This document shows, one piece after another, positions 40,710 through 49,863 of a DNA stretch of 64,000 nt; the stretch's first letter is position 1; each line of letters starts with the position of its first letter. The stretch is from Pseudomonas sp. P7548 (GTDB taxonomy: Bacteria; Pseudomonadota; Gammaproteobacteria; Pseudomonadales; Pseudomonadaceae), in NCBI RefSeq assembly GCF_013386585.1, contig NZ_JACARO010000084.1, positions 856 to 64,855 on the forward strand, given 5' to 3'. A model generated the notes under the pieces. The model saw only the letters and a program-made list of their open reading frames with translations, was not told the DNA's origin and searched no databases. A program made the translations under genes and the position numbers.

Positions 40710-41600
40710 GTGGATTCTCGATTGAATGCCTTTCTTGAGCGGGCCGATGCGGTACTTGCTCGCCTGGAACCCTTGTTGCCTGCGCCACGCCAAGCCGTTG
40801 ACTGGAACCAGTGCCTCGCCGCCCGTTGGCAGCGCGAAGGCCGCACCGGCTTCCTGCTGCCGCTGGACGTGAGCTTGGACATGCGCCTGTCCGACCTGAT
40901 CGGCGTGGACAAACAACGCGAACAACTGGCCCGCAATACCCAACAATTCATCGACGGCCTGCCCGCCAACCACGCGCTGCTGTGGGGCTCGCGCGGTACC
41001 GGCAAATCGTCGATGGTGCGCGCCTTGCTGGCACAGCACGCCAAGGCTGGCCTGCGCCTGATCGAAATCGAGCGCGACCACCTGGCCGACCTGCCACGGG
41101 TGGTGGAGCAACTGATCAAGCTGCCGCAGCGATTCATCCTGTTCTGCGACGACCTGTCGTTCGAGGCAGGCGAGGGCGACTACCGCGTACTCAAGAGTGT
41201 GCTGGACGGCTCCCTCGAACAGGCGCCGGAAAACGTATTGCTGTACGCCACGTCCAACCGGCGTCACCTGGTGCCGGAAAACCAGAGTGACAATGACAAC
41301 TGGAAGCGGGTGGATGGTGAGTTGCACCCAAGCGAAGCGGTGGAAGACAAGATTGCCCTGTCCGACCGTTTTGGCCTGTGGCTGTCGTTCTACCCATTCA
41401 CCCAGGAACACTTCCTGGACGTGGTCGAGCACTGGATCGGCGAGTTGGCGCGCAAGGCCGGTCTGCAATGGCAGCGTGACGAGGCGCTCGACATCCTTGC
41501 CGTGCGCTGGGCCACCGGCCGCGGCAACCGCAATGGCCGCTGTGCCTATCAATTCGCTCGTTATTGGGTGGGCCTCAAATTGCTGGAGCGTCAACCATGA
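40710..41600 (+). CDS. ATPase of the DUF815 family
   Basis: A 296-residue AAA-type ATPase. Walker A is GSRGTGKS (93-100), Walker B FILFCDDLSFE (about 143-153), sensor 1 LLYATSNRRHL, and arginine-finger region DRFGLWLSFYPFTQE. This combination is the DUF815 pattern; function is unknown. The start is GTG 40710 with AGAGGA at 40698-40703. The stop overlaps the msrC start by 4 bases (ATGA). Confidence 0.9.
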   Translation: MDSRLNAFLERADAVLARLEPLLPAPRQAVDWNQCLAARWQREGRTGFLLPLDVSLDMRLSDLIGVDKQREQLARNTQQFIDGLPANHALLWGSRGTGKSSMVRALLAQHAKAGLRLIEIERDHLADLPRVVEQLIKLPQRFILFCDDLSFEAGEGDYRVLKSVLDGSLEQAPENVLLYATSNRRHLVPENQSDNDNWKRVDGELHPSEAVEDKIALSDRFGLWLSFYPFTQEHFLDVVEHWIGELARKAGLQWQRDEALDILAVRWATGRGNRNGRCAYQFARYWVGLKLLERQP

Positions 41601-42079
41601 TCGACCTACAACACGCCGGCACGGGCCTGGATGGCTACGCCATGCTGTGCGCGCAGTTGGAATCGCTGCTGGCTGATGAGCGGGATTTCATTGCCAACAG
41701 CGCGCAGTTTTCCGCGTTCCTCTTCAATCAGTTGGAAGACCTGAACTGGGCCGGTTTCTACCTCAACCGCAATGAAGAACTGGTACTTGGCCCGTTTCAG
41801 GGCCAGATTGCCTGTGTGCGCATTCCGTTCGGCCGTGGCGTATGCGGCGCGGCGGCGGCGTCACGGCAAACCCAGCGAGTGGAGGACGTGCATGCGTTCC
41901 CGGGGCACATCGCCTGCGACAGCGCCTCGAACAGCGAACTGGTGGTGCCATTGGTCAAGGACGGTACGTTGATTGGTGTCCTTGACCTGGACAGCCCGTC
42001 GCTGGCGCGGTTTACCCTCCAGGACCAGGCGGGCATCGAGCAATTGGCGGCTATTTTCCTGCGTTTGACTGACTGCTGA
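41597..42079 (+). CDS. msrC: Free methionine-R-sulfoxide reductase (GAF domain, MsrC)
   Basis: A 160-residue single GAF-domain enzyme that reduces free methionine-R-sulfoxide. The three catalytic-region cysteines are Cys73 (IACVRIPFG), Cys83 (RGVCGAAA) and Cys107 (HIACDSASNSE), and Trp51 of the NWAGFYL block lines the pocket. All match the fRMsr family. It is translated with the DUF815 ATPase by ATGA overlap. It is the second methionine sulfoxide reductase in the window, beside MsrB for protein-bound residues. Confidence 0.95.
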   Translation: MIDLQHAGTGLDGYAMLCAQLESLLADERDFIANSAQFSAFLFNQLEDLNWAGFYLNRNEELVLGPFQGQIACVRIPFGRGVCGAAAASRQTQRVEDVHAFPGHIACDSASNSELVVPLVKDGTLIGVLDLDSPSLARFTLQDQAGIEQLAAIFLRLTDC

Positions 42080-42085
42080 TCGGTG

Positions 42086-42112
42086 AGGCAGGGGCGGTAG
42101 CCCCTGCCTTTC
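42086..42112. terminator. Terminator between msrC and the RocS-like gene
   Basis: AGGCAGGGGC (42086-42095), GGTA loop and GCCCCTGCCT (42100-42109), then TTTC. Perfect 10-bp stem serving the convergent genes. Confidence 0.85.
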
Positions 42113-45100
42113 ATTGGCGGTTGAGCTCCTGAAGCTGCTGGTGCAGCATTCTTTCCAGATCCTGCATGAGTTTTTCCAGGGACTTTACCCCAGCGTCGAT
42201 CAGTGAGCGGTCTTCGTCTTTGGCACAGGCTTGCTCCAGCGCTTCGCATTGCGCGGCCAGTGAGTAGGCCTGGACAATGCGTGCGGCGCCCTTGATCTTG
42301 TGGGCTTGTTCGATGATGTCCTGTGGCGGTGCCCCGCTAGCTCGTAGGGTTACCAGTTCCTGACGATCATGGCGACTGCTGCTCAACAGCTCCTCGAGTA
42401 AACGCCTGCTTAATTGCGGGTCACCATCGGTCAAGGCTTCCAGGCAGCCAAGGTCCAGCCGTTGGTTGTCGGGTTGCAGAACAATATGTGCCAGTTGCCG
42501 TTCAAGTGCCGTGAGGCTGATGGGCTTGAACAGGCAATCGTTCATGCCGGCCTCAATGCAGCGCAGTTTTTCTTCCGGCTGGGCATTGGCGGTAAAACCC
42601 AATATCACACACGGTGTCAGGTGCTCGCGTTGTTCGTATTCACGAATCGAGCGACTGAGTTCGTAGCCATTCATGATGGGCATATTGCAGTCGGCGATTA
42701 TCAGGTCGAAACGGTCCTGCCGCCAGGCCTGGAAGCCAGCAGCACCGTTCTGGGCATCAGTGAACTGATGACCCAAGTAACCCAACTGCTGGCACATGAG
42801 CAATCGATTGGCCGGATGGTCGTCCACCACCAGCACGTTGAGCACCGGCGCTTTGGCACAGGGCTCGGGCTTGAGTTCATCAACTTTCACTGCTGGCTGC
42901 AAGAGAGGCATTTTCAAGGCCACATGAACCTGGGTGCCTACCATCGGCACGCTGCTCAGGCTCAACTCACCGCCCATCATCGAACACAGACTGCGACAGA
43001 TCACCAGTCCCAGGCCAGCGCCGCTCCTTGCCAGGTGTCCGGAGTTGTCGGCTTGGGCAAAGGGGGCGAACAGTCGCAACTGGTCCTCACGGCTGATGCC
43101 TATGCCGGTGTCTTCGACCACCAGCTTCATCTCGATCTGCTGCGGCAATTCGGTTGCGTGCACCGTGACCTTGACTTTCACCTGGCCACACTCGGTGAAC
43201 TTGATGGCATTGCTGATCAGGTTCGACAGCACCTGCTTGAAGCGCAATGGGTCGATCAGTACAGCGGTGTCATCGAGCGGCGGGGTGAACTCCAACGAAA
43301 GACTGAGGGTTTTCTGTCGGGCCAGGCCGTCGAAGACCCGCACCACAGACTCGATCACTTCCCGCAGGTTGACCCGTTCTGGCGCGAGACTCAAGCGCCC
43401 GGATTCGATACGTGCGATGTCGAGGATATCGCCGATCAGCTCCAACAGGTCCTTGGCCGAGTTGTACGCCACCTCGATGGCCGGGCGGTCGAGATGACCC
43501 TGGTCGGCCCGCTTGAGGGTCAGCTCCAGCATGCCAATCACCGCGTTCATCGGGGTGCGGATTTCGTGGCTCATGGTGGCGAGGAAGGTGCTCTTGGCGC
43601 GGTTGGCCTCGTCAGCCCGCTCCTTGGCAGCGCGTAACTCATCAAACAGCTGGCGCCGCTCGCTGATGTCGATCCAGCCGCCAATAATGCCCTGGACTTC
43701 GCCGACCGAGTCGCGATAGGGCAGGATCCAGTGATAGATCGTCAGTTTTTTGCCGTGGATATGCAGGGTGCGATCGAGGATCAACGGAGTACCCTCGGTC
43801 ACCACTCGCTGGTAGTCGGCATGGTACTGCGCCGCTTCCGCCTCCTGGGCCATGTTCATCTGGATCACACTTTTGCCGATCACGTCCTCGCGATTGACCT
43901 CGAACACTTGCAAGTAGCTGTCGTTGCAGGTTTGCAGCAAGCCTTTGCGATCGCGTACGTAGATCGGATGGGGTGTTTCATTGACCAGGGCACGCATGAA
44001 CTCGAACTGATCGTTGAGCGCTCGCTCGGCCATTTGTCGATGCTTGATCTGGCGGCGCATGTAGGCGTTCCAGGCCAGGGAGATCAATAGCAGCAGTCCG
44101 GTACCCACGATGATCTGGGCTATCAAGTGATGGTAGTTACGCCAGTAGCTGTCGGAGGCGGCGGTGTAGCCACGCCAGCGGCTGTTGATCACCCCCAGTT
44201 CGTCAGGGGCGATGCTCAGCAACGCCTTGTTCAGGATCGAACTCAGCTCAACCGCATGGCGTGACGTTGCCAGGGCGAATGTGGCAGGAAGCGTGCCGAT
44301 GCTGCTGCTGATCTGCAGTTTGTCCTGGAACACTTGGGAGGACAGGAAATAGTTGGCGATCACCAGCGAGTTCACGGCACCGTCAACGAGCCCTTGTGCG
44401 AGTAGCTCCGATGCCCGGAAGGTGTCACTGGCCTCTACCAGTTGTATCTGCGGGAAGTCGCGTTGCAGGCTTTTTGCCAGCGGGTTGCCCGTGGTGATCG
44501 CCAGGCGTTTGCCTGCCATCTGCTCCAGGTTCGAGGGGGCATTGGGCTCTTTGCGCGTCAGCAGCACATAGGAGTTTTCCAGGTAAGGGCGACTAAAATT
44601 GAGTTGAGCCTCCCTTTCAATACTCGGGACGATCGCGCCGATGATATCGGCTTTGCCAGTGCTCACCTCATCGATCATCGTGTTGATTTCACGGCTGCGC
44701 TGGATATGGAAACTCAACCCGGTACGCAGGCGAATCAGTTCCAGCAAGTCAGCGGTGATGCCACGAAAGTTGCCATCGGCGTCGAAGAATGTCAGTGGTG
44801 CAAACGTTTCGTTCACGATGACGTTGACGACCGGGTGGTCTTTCAACCAGCGCTCTTCGCGTGGTGTCAGCTGCAATTTCTTATCGGTCAGCAGGATGTC
44901 GCTGCCGGCACTCCAGCGTCTGGCGATGGTGTCCCGTTCATTGACAGGCACGGCAGCCAGCACCGAGTCGACGATGCCCAGGAGGATATGCTGGTCCTGG
45001 CGCAATGCGAAGCTGAAGCCGTAGGCCTCATGCTTGCCGAAATTGGCCATGTGGATGTTCTTCAGATAACCCTTGTTGATCATGTAGTGGGTGGAAATGG

Positions 45101-45758
45101 TATCGCCGAGAAAAACATCCGCCTGGTCAAAGGCCACTGCGTTCAGGGCGTTTTGATAGGACGGGTAGGTACGGATGTTGGCCTGCGGGTACAGCTTTTT
45201 GACTTCGCTGATCGGTAGATAGTGATAGACAAGGCTCAAGCGGAGCCCGCCCAGCCCATTGCTCAAGCTGCGAGTTTCCCCCTCCCGGGTCACCAGTACC
45301 GGTTGATCCACCGCGTACGGCTGCGACAGGGTGAGGTTCGGATTAGCGGCTTCAAAGCCATTCGAGGAGCCCAGCAAATCGATTTCGCCGGCCTCAAGGG
45401 CGCGGATCGACGCCTCCCGGTCAGGGTAGCGCAAGACCTTGACGGGCAAGGCCAAGGCCTTGGACAGCAGCCCTGCGTAGTCGGCGGTGAGGCCTTCGTA
45501 GTCGTGGCCGCTGGACGTCAGATCGAAAGGAGGGTAATCAGGTGCGGCGGTGCCGAGCACCAGTTCGCGTTTGTTCTGCAACCACTGGCGCTGTGCCTTG
45601 TCCAGCTGAGTGTCGAGTTGAACGGCACCCGCGCGGCTCAACAGGGTGAAGTGTTCCGGGCCGGTTTGAGGGGCCGCGGGCACGGCGGTGCTGAAGCACA
45701 AGCCGGTACTCAATATAATGAGATAGTCCTTTATACGGCTGGGCATCCGTTTTCTCAC
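42111..45758 (-). CDS. BvgS/EvgS/RocS-like hybrid sensor kinase
   Basis: A 1215-residue phosphorelay kinase. From the N-terminus: signal peptide (to about residue 30), two periplasmic solute-binding (SBP3) domains (about 55-285 and 295-530), a membrane helix (about 548-568), a PAS domain (ETPHPIYVRDRKGLLQTCN), a kinase core (MSHEIRTPMNAVIGM), an ATPase domain (DTGIGI), a receiver (VVDDHPANR, IADCNMPIMNGYE) and a C-terminal Hpt domain with EQAHKIKGAARIV. All phosphorylation residues are present. GTG 45758 forms a GTGA overlap with the stop of the regulator gene upstream; ATG 45746 is the alternative start. RocS1 of P. aeruginosa has the same order. Confidence 0.92.
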   Translation of the reverse strand: MRKRMPSRIKDYLIILSTGLCFSTAVPAAPQTGPEHFTLLSRAGAVQLDTQLDKAQRQWLQNKRELVLGTAAPDYPPFDLTSSGHDYEGLTADYAGLLSKALALPVKVLRYPDREASIRALEAGEIDLLGSSNGFEAANPNLTLSQPYAVDQPVLVTREGETRSLSNGLGGLRLSLVYHYLPISEVKKLYPQANIRTYPSYQNALNAVAFDQADVFLGDTISTHYMINKGYLKNIHMANFGKHEAYGFSFALRQDQHILLGIVDSVLAAVPVNERDTIARRWSAGSDILLTDKKLQLTPREERWLKDHPVVNVIVNETFAPLTFFDADGNFRGITADLLELIRLRTGLSFHIQRSREINTMIDEVSTGKADIIGAIVPSIEREAQLNFSRPYLENSYVLLTRKEPNAPSNLEQMAGKRLAITTGNPLAKSLQRDFPQIQLVEASDTFRASELLAQGLVDGAVNSLVIANYFLSSQVFQDKLQISSSIGTLPATFALATSRHAVELSSILNKALLSIAPDELGVINSRWRGYTAASDSYWRNYHHLIAQIIVGTGLLLLISLAWNAYMRRQIKHRQMAERALNDQFEFMRALVNETPHPIYVRDRKGLLQTCNDSYLQVFEVNREDVIGKSVIQMNMAQEAEAAQYHADYQRVVTEGTPLILDRTLHIHGKKLTIYHWILPYRDSVGEVQGIIGGWIDISERRQLFDELRAAKERADEANRAKSTFLATMSHEIRTPMNAVIGMLELTLKRADQGHLDRPAIEVAYNSAKDLLELIGDILDIARIESGRLSLAPERVNLREVIESVVRVFDGLARQKTLSLSLEFTPPLDDTAVLIDPLRFKQVLSNLISNAIKFTECGQVKVKVTVHATELPQQIEMKLVVEDTGIGISREDQLRLFAPFAQADNSGHLARSGAGLGLVICRSLCSMMGGELSLSSVPMVGTQVHVALKMPLLQPAVKVDELKPEPCAKAPVLNVLVVDDHPANRLLMCQQLGYLGHQFTDAQNGAAGFQAWRQDRFDLIIADCNMPIMNGYELSRSIREYEQREHLTPCVILGFTANAQPEEKLRCIEAGMNDCLFKPISLTALERQLAHIVLQPDNQRLDLGCLEALTDGDPQLSRRLLEELLSSSRHDRQELVTLRASGAPPQDIIEQAHKIKGAARIVQAYSLAAQCEALEQACAKDEDRSLIDAGVKSLEKLMQDLERMLHQQLQELNRQ

Positions 45759-46381
45759 ACTAACGCGTTTCGTTTTGCCATCTCGATAAGTTCTACCAAA
45801 GATTTGGCTTTCAGTTTTTGCATAAGTCTCTTTTTGTAAGTGCTGACTGTCTTGTTGCTTAAAAACATACCTTTGGCAATTTCTTTGTTGGTTCTTCCCT
45901 GTGCAAAAAGTTGCAATACCATCAGTTCTCGATCGTTGACTGTTTTGAATAGTTCAAGTTCATAGGTGTCGGCGCCCTCAGCACCGTTGCCGCTCAATGC
46001 CTGGCTTGGGAAATAGTTGTAACCTGACAATACGGCACGGATGGCGCTCAGCAGTTCGCTCAAGTCGCCTTCTTTGCAGACATAGCCGTCAGCACCCGAG
46101 CGCATGCAGCGCGTTGCAAACAGCGTGGGGCACTGGGCTGTAAGGATCAGGGTTTTCATTGGCGTGTTCATTGCGTTGAATCGGCAGAGCACTTCGAGGC
46201 CGTCAAGCTTTGGAATACTGATATCCAAGATAATAAGGTCTGGCAGGCATTCCCTGACCATTTGTATCGCATCACACCCGTTGTCCGTTTCTCCTACGAC
46301 TTTATAACCCTCATGTTCCAATAACATTCGGATAGCAAGCCGTATGACGGGGTGGTCATCGATAATAAAAACTGAGTTCAT
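45755..46381 (-). CDS. NarL/FixJ-type response regulator (BvgA/EvgA/RocA-like)
   Basis: A 208-residue regulator. The receiver has acidic pocket IIDDHP, phosphorylated Asp in LIILDISIPKLDG, Thr/Ser in ILTAQ and Lys in VCKEGD. The C-terminal LuxR helix-turn-helix (LQLFAQGRTNKEIAKGMFLSNKTVSTYKKRLMQKL) is intact. It is the partner of the kinase whose start overlaps its stop. By analogy to RocA1 it may control fimbrial or surface genes, but no such genes are near. The start MNSVFIIDDHP at 46381 is preferred; MTMNS at 46387 is possible. Confidence 0.92.
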   Translation of the reverse strand: MNSVFIIDDHPVIRLAIRMLLEHEGYKVVGETDNGCDAIQMVRECLPDLIILDISIPKLDGLEVLCRFNAMNTPMKTLILTAQCPTLFATRCMRSGADGYVCKEGDLSELLSAIRAVLSGYNYFPSQALSGNGAEGADTYELELFKTVNDRELMVLQLFAQGRTNKEIAKGMFLSNKTVSTYKKRLMQKLKAKSLVELIEMAKRNALV

Positions 46382-46630
46382 GGTCATATCCCAGGCAAGT
46401 GCAAATAAAGACGGCACATTAGCTCAGAAGCTCAGGGGGGAGCATGAGCCAGAGGGGGAGGGGATATAAAACAGGAAAAATCCTACGCAAAAAAAGGTGT
46501 TGACCTACTTGCTGGTAAGGCATTGTGAAGCGAAATGTAAATATTTGAGAAATATAAGGTGCGGTGAGTACGCTGGAGCGCGGGTGTAGATCGTGAGGCG
46601 ACTTTTTGTGGTGTTGCTATGTTTAAGTTC

Positions 46631-47041
46631 CTACACGTTGGCGGTCGGCAATCGACTCACCAACTCGATAAGTTTCTCTTTACTCAGTGGCTTCGATAAA
46701 TAACCCAGCAGCGGCAGGTTTCTTTGCCGAGCCTGGTCGCTAAGTTCGGATAACTCCGACACAGGCAACCCGCTAAGAAGGATGGCGGCAAGGATGAAGT
46801 GGCGGCGATTGGCGATGTCAATCAACTCAAGCCCGGGCAGATCCGGCAGGCACTGGTCGCACAGCATGAGATCGAAAGGCGTACCGGCCTGCGTCATCAG
46901 GAGGATCGCCTGTTCGGCATTTTCTGCAAGGGTCAGGTTGTCGAAGTCGAAACTTTTGAGCAGGCATTGGGTGGCCAGAAGTTGAAAGGGATGATCCTCC
47001 ACTAACAGGATACGAAGGCGATGTCTGGGCATAGTGAGCAT
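46631..47041 (-). CDS. Stand-alone receiver-domain protein
   Basis: A 136-residue protein made only of a response-regulator receiver. It has the acidic pocket VEDHP, phosphorylated Asp in LMLCDQCLPDLPG, a Ser in ILLSGLP and Lys in YLSKPLS. It resembles the receiver of RocR/PvrR, which in P. aeruginosa is fused to an EAL domain, but the frame ends at 46631 with no output domain. It lies 250 bases upstream of the RocA-like gene on the same strand. Starts at 47041 and 47032 are both possible; neither has a good ribosome site. Confidence 0.8.
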   Translation of the reverse strand: MLTMPRHRLRILLVEDHPFQLLATQCLLKSFDFDNLTLAENAEQAILLMTQAGTPFDLMLCDQCLPDLPGLELIDIANRRHFILAAILLSGLPVSELSELSDQARQRNLPLLGYLSKPLSKEKLIELVSRLPTANV

Positions 47042-47148
47042 ACGTAGGGGTCAGGCTTTGATAGCGTGACGTAGGAAATCATCGTCAGGTCCGCCAAAAG
47101 CGTGCGTGATTATTCTTCGGGTACGTGTGCGAATTCGATCAGGCTGCT

Positions 47149-47185
47149 CTGTTCCCTGTGTAGGCATATTCCTTTCAGGGAACAG
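47149..47185. repeat. Perfect 10-bp inverted repeat between dgt and the receiver gene
   Basis: CTGTTCCCTG (47149-47158) and CAGGGAACAG (47176-47185), separated by 17 bases. It begins 20 bases after the dgt stop. It has no T tract, so it may be a factor-dependent terminator or a protein site. Confidence 0.5.
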
Positions 47186-47204
47186 GCAAGCTTGATCCAT
47201 GGTG

Positions 47205-48536
47205 CTATTGAGGGCTGGAACGCCCCGTCATCTCCCGCGCCATTTCGGTGGCGTAGCTGTCGGTCATACCCGCGATGAAGTCGATCATGCGCAGGAATGA
47301 CGCGTGCAACGGCCACGCCGGGTTTGGCGCGCTGTTGCCCAGCAAGTCGAGGATGCGGCGGTTCTTGAAGGAGGGCGTGCGCCCGCCATGTTGTTCCAAT
47401 GCCGCCCCGCAAAAAGCGTTCAGCAGGATTTCCAGAGTGGTGTAGGCACCGATTTCGTGCAGTGTCTTGCGCTTGTCCTGGAAGATTTTCTTGCGGGCCA
47501 TGTCCTTGGCGTCCAGCACGCAGCGTTTGGCGGGACCGTGCATGTGCTCCACCAGGTCACCCGGCAGCAGGCCTGCCAGCAAAGCGTCCTGCTGTTCGAC
47601 AAACGCGCGTGCCGCCGCATTGGTCAGGTGTTCGATGGCCTTGCCCCGCAGGATCGCCAGCTTGCGCCGGCGCGAGTCCTGCGCGCCCAATTGCCGGTAG
47701 GTCTGGGGCAAGTCGTCGCCCACCAGATCGAGCAGCAAGGACTCGACCTCGGCGTATTCCAGCAACTCCATTTCCAGGCCGTCTTCAAGGTCGATCAACG
47801 CGTAGCAGATGTCGTCCGCCGCTTCCATCAGGTAGACCAGCGGGTGGCGGGCCCAACGCTGTTCTTCCAGCTGTGGCAGGCCGAGTTTGTGGGCGATCTG
47901 TTCAAGGATCGGCAGCTCGCTCTGATAGCAACCGAACTTATGTTTCTTGTAGCCCAGGGAGTCCGCATGGCGGGCGGTCCAGGGGTACTTCAGGTAAGTA
48001 CCCAGGGTGGCATAGGTCAGCCGTGTGCCTCCATCGAACTGGTGATACTCAAGCTGGGTCAACACGCGAAAGCCCTGGGCGTTGCCTTCGAAGTTGAGGA
48101 AGTCATTGCGCTCGGCGCTGCTCATGTCATCCAGCCAGCCACGGCCGGCCGCCTGTTGGAACCAGTGACGGATGGCATCTTCGCCCGAATGCCCGAACGG
48201 TGGGTTGCCGATGTCGTGGGCCAGGCAGGCCGATTGCACCACCATGCCCAGGTCGCTCGGGTCGCACCAGTCGGGCAGGGCGCTGCGCAGGGTCTCGCCC
48301 ACGCGCATGCCCAGGGAGCGGCCCACGCAACTGACTTCCAGGGAGTGGGTCAGCCGCGTGTGGATATGGTCATTGCTGGACACCGGGTGTACTTGGGTCT
48401 TGCGGCCCAGGCGGCGGAATGCGCCCGAGAAAATGATGCGGTCATGGTCCTTGTGAAACGGGCTGCGGCCCAGTTCTTCCGGGCTGTGCAACGGTTTTCC
48501 AAGGCGTTCGCGAGTCAACAGGGTGGGCCAATCCAA
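47205..48536 (-). CDS. dgt: Deoxyguanosinetriphosphate triphosphohydrolase-like protein (Dgt)
   Basis: A 443-residue HD-domain enzyme that splits dNTPs into nucleoside and triphosphate. The HD metal residues are seen in RLTHSLEVS, CLAHDIGNPPFGHSGE and the later MEAADDICYALIDLEDG. RRLGRKTQVHP near the N-terminus and YATEMAREM near the end are typical of the family. It follows the EAL gene by 72 bases on the same strand and may be co-transcribed with it. A 10-bp inverted repeat lies after its stop. Confidence 0.95.
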   Translation of the reverse strand: MDWPTLLTRERLGKPLHSPEELGRSPFHKDHDRIIFSGAFRRLGRKTQVHPVSSNDHIHTRLTHSLEVSCVGRSLGMRVGETLRSALPDWCDPSDLGMVVQSACLAHDIGNPPFGHSGEDAIRHWFQQAAGRGWLDDMSSAERNDFLNFEGNAQGFRVLTQLEYHQFDGGTRLTYATLGTYLKYPWTARHADSLGYKKHKFGCYQSELPILEQIAHKLGLPQLEEQRWARHPLVYLMEAADDICYALIDLEDGLEMELLEYAEVESLLLDLVGDDLPQTYRQLGAQDSRRRKLAILRGKAIEHLTNAAARAFVEQQDALLAGLLPGDLVEHMHGPAKRCVLDAKDMARKKIFQDKRKTLHEIGAYTTLEILLNAFCGAALEQHGGRTPSFKNRRILDLLGNSAPNPAWPLHASFLRMIDFIAGMTDSYATEMAREMTGRSSPQ

Positions 48537-48608
48537 GGCGGGTACTCTCCGTGCGGTGAATGACGTCCCCCAGCTTCCCGGTTCCGCCGTGGCGGGGCAA
48601 GCGAAAAT

Positions 48609-49772
48609 CTACAGCCCGGCCGCGTCGATATCGATTAACAGCAAACGCTGACCGTTATCGAAGAATTGTCCTGCGGTCAGGCAGTAGCTATTAGTGGTGG
48701 CGTCGCGATAGGTCGACGACAGGGTCAGGCGCCGTTCCTCCCAGCCTTCCGCGAGCAGGTGATAGAAGTAGGGGCGCCACGACCAGTTGTGGCCCAGGTA
48801 GCGGCTGTCGGCCTGCCAGGCGTCCTGGCGCCATTCGAAGTTGGGCGTCAGCTGGGTGCCATGCCGGTCGCATTGGTAAAAGCGCAGCAGCCAGGGAAAG
48901 TTCGGCAATTGGGGCAGTTGAGCCAGGGGGGCTTGACCCTGTGCCCAGGCCTGCAGGATTTTCATCAGCTCGGCCAATTGCAGGCGCAACTGCATTACGC
49001 GTCCCCGCTCTGCGAGCTTCTGCTGGACGTAGGCCGTCCGTAATTGGGCAAAGCGCGGCACAAAGGCGTCTGTGGCGAACCAGTCCAGCTGCGCCTGGGC
49101 GAACAGGTAGCCCTGCACGTAGCGCGAGCCGCATTCCAAGGCGAAGCTCAACTGCGCCTCGGTTTCCACGCCTTCGGCAATGATCCAGCAGCCGGTTTTC
49201 TCGGCCATCTGCGCCAGGGCCCGTACCACTTCACTGCTCGGGCCGCCTCGGGCGGCTTCCTGGAACAGGCGCATGTCCAGCTTGAGAATGTCCGGCTGCA
49301 ACGCCAGCACGCGGTCGAGTTGGGAGTAGCCGGCACCAAAGTCATCAATGGCGATGCGTGCGCCGGCCTCGCGATAGCGCGCTACCACCTCGGCCAGGCG
49401 CTGGATGTTACCCCCCAGCTCGGTGATCTCGTACACGATGCGCTGTGGATCGACGCCATGGGCTTGCACTTGCCTCAAGCTGGGCAGCGCCTGGCCGGGG
49501 CGCAGGCGGTTGATCCAGCGGGGCGAGATGTTCAGGCTCAGAAACCAGTCGTCGGGGGCCTCATGCAAGCGGCTCAGGGCATTGTCGCGAATCTGCCGGT
49601 CAAGGCGTCGCAAGGTGGCCCCCGGCGTGCGTGGGTCGGCGAACAAGGGGCCCACAGACTGCAAGCGGCCATCGGCCTGGCGCAGGCGGCCGAGGGCCTC
49701 AACGCCAGCAATGCGCCCGGTGGCGGTGTCGATGAACGGCTGGAAGCAGGCGAGCGGTTGCCCGTCAATCAC
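48609..49772 (-). CDS. EAL-domain c-di-GMP phosphodiesterase with C-terminal sensor-like region
   Basis: A 387-residue cytoplasmic protein. The EAL domain fills about residues 1-245. EAL stands at 25-27 (EALGR instead of EALLR), the metal residues in LNISPRW and YEITE, DDFGAGYS, the catalytic Lys in LKLDMRLF, and AEGVE and VQGYLFA are all intact, so it should be active. Residues about 260-387 are a separate domain (NFPWLLRFYQCDRHGTQLTPNFEW, then RPYFYHLLAE and LSSTYRDATTNSYCLTAGQFF) resembling a PDC/Cache-type sensory fold without membrane helices. No GGDEF domain is present. Confidence 0.9.
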   Translation of the reverse strand: MIDGQPLACFQPFIDTATGRIAGVEALGRLRQADGRLQSVGPLFADPRTPGATLRRLDRQIRDNALSRLHEAPDDWFLSLNISPRWINRLRPGQALPSLRQVQAHGVDPQRIVYEITELGGNIQRLAEVVARYREAGARIAIDDFGAGYSQLDRVLALQPDILKLDMRLFQEAARGGPSSEVVRALAQMAEKTGCWIIAEGVETEAQLSFALECGSRYVQGYLFAQAQLDWFATDAFVPRFAQLRTAYVQQKLAERGRVMQLRLQLAELMKILQAWAQGQAPLAQLPQLPNFPWLLRFYQCDRHGTQLTPNFEWRQDAWQADSRYLGHNWSWRPYFYHLLAEGWEERRLTLSSTYRDATTNSYCLTAGQFFDNGQRLLLIDIDAAGL

Positions 49773-49792
49773 GGGGCCTCCTTAAAGAGTCG

Positions 49793-49831
49793 GCGAAAAA
49801 AGGCCCAGCCCTCAGTAACGAGGGCCGGGCC
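49793..49831 (-). terminator. Terminator of the yqjD-yqjE-type operon
   Basis: On the minus strand GGCCCGGCCCTC (49831-49820), GTTACT loop and GAGGGCTGGGCC (49813-49802), with one mismatch, followed by a T run. It lies about 30 bases after the last stop of the operon. Confidence 0.88.
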
Positions 49832-49863
49832 GATTCTGTGTGCAAGAATGCAGCCAGCAGGCC

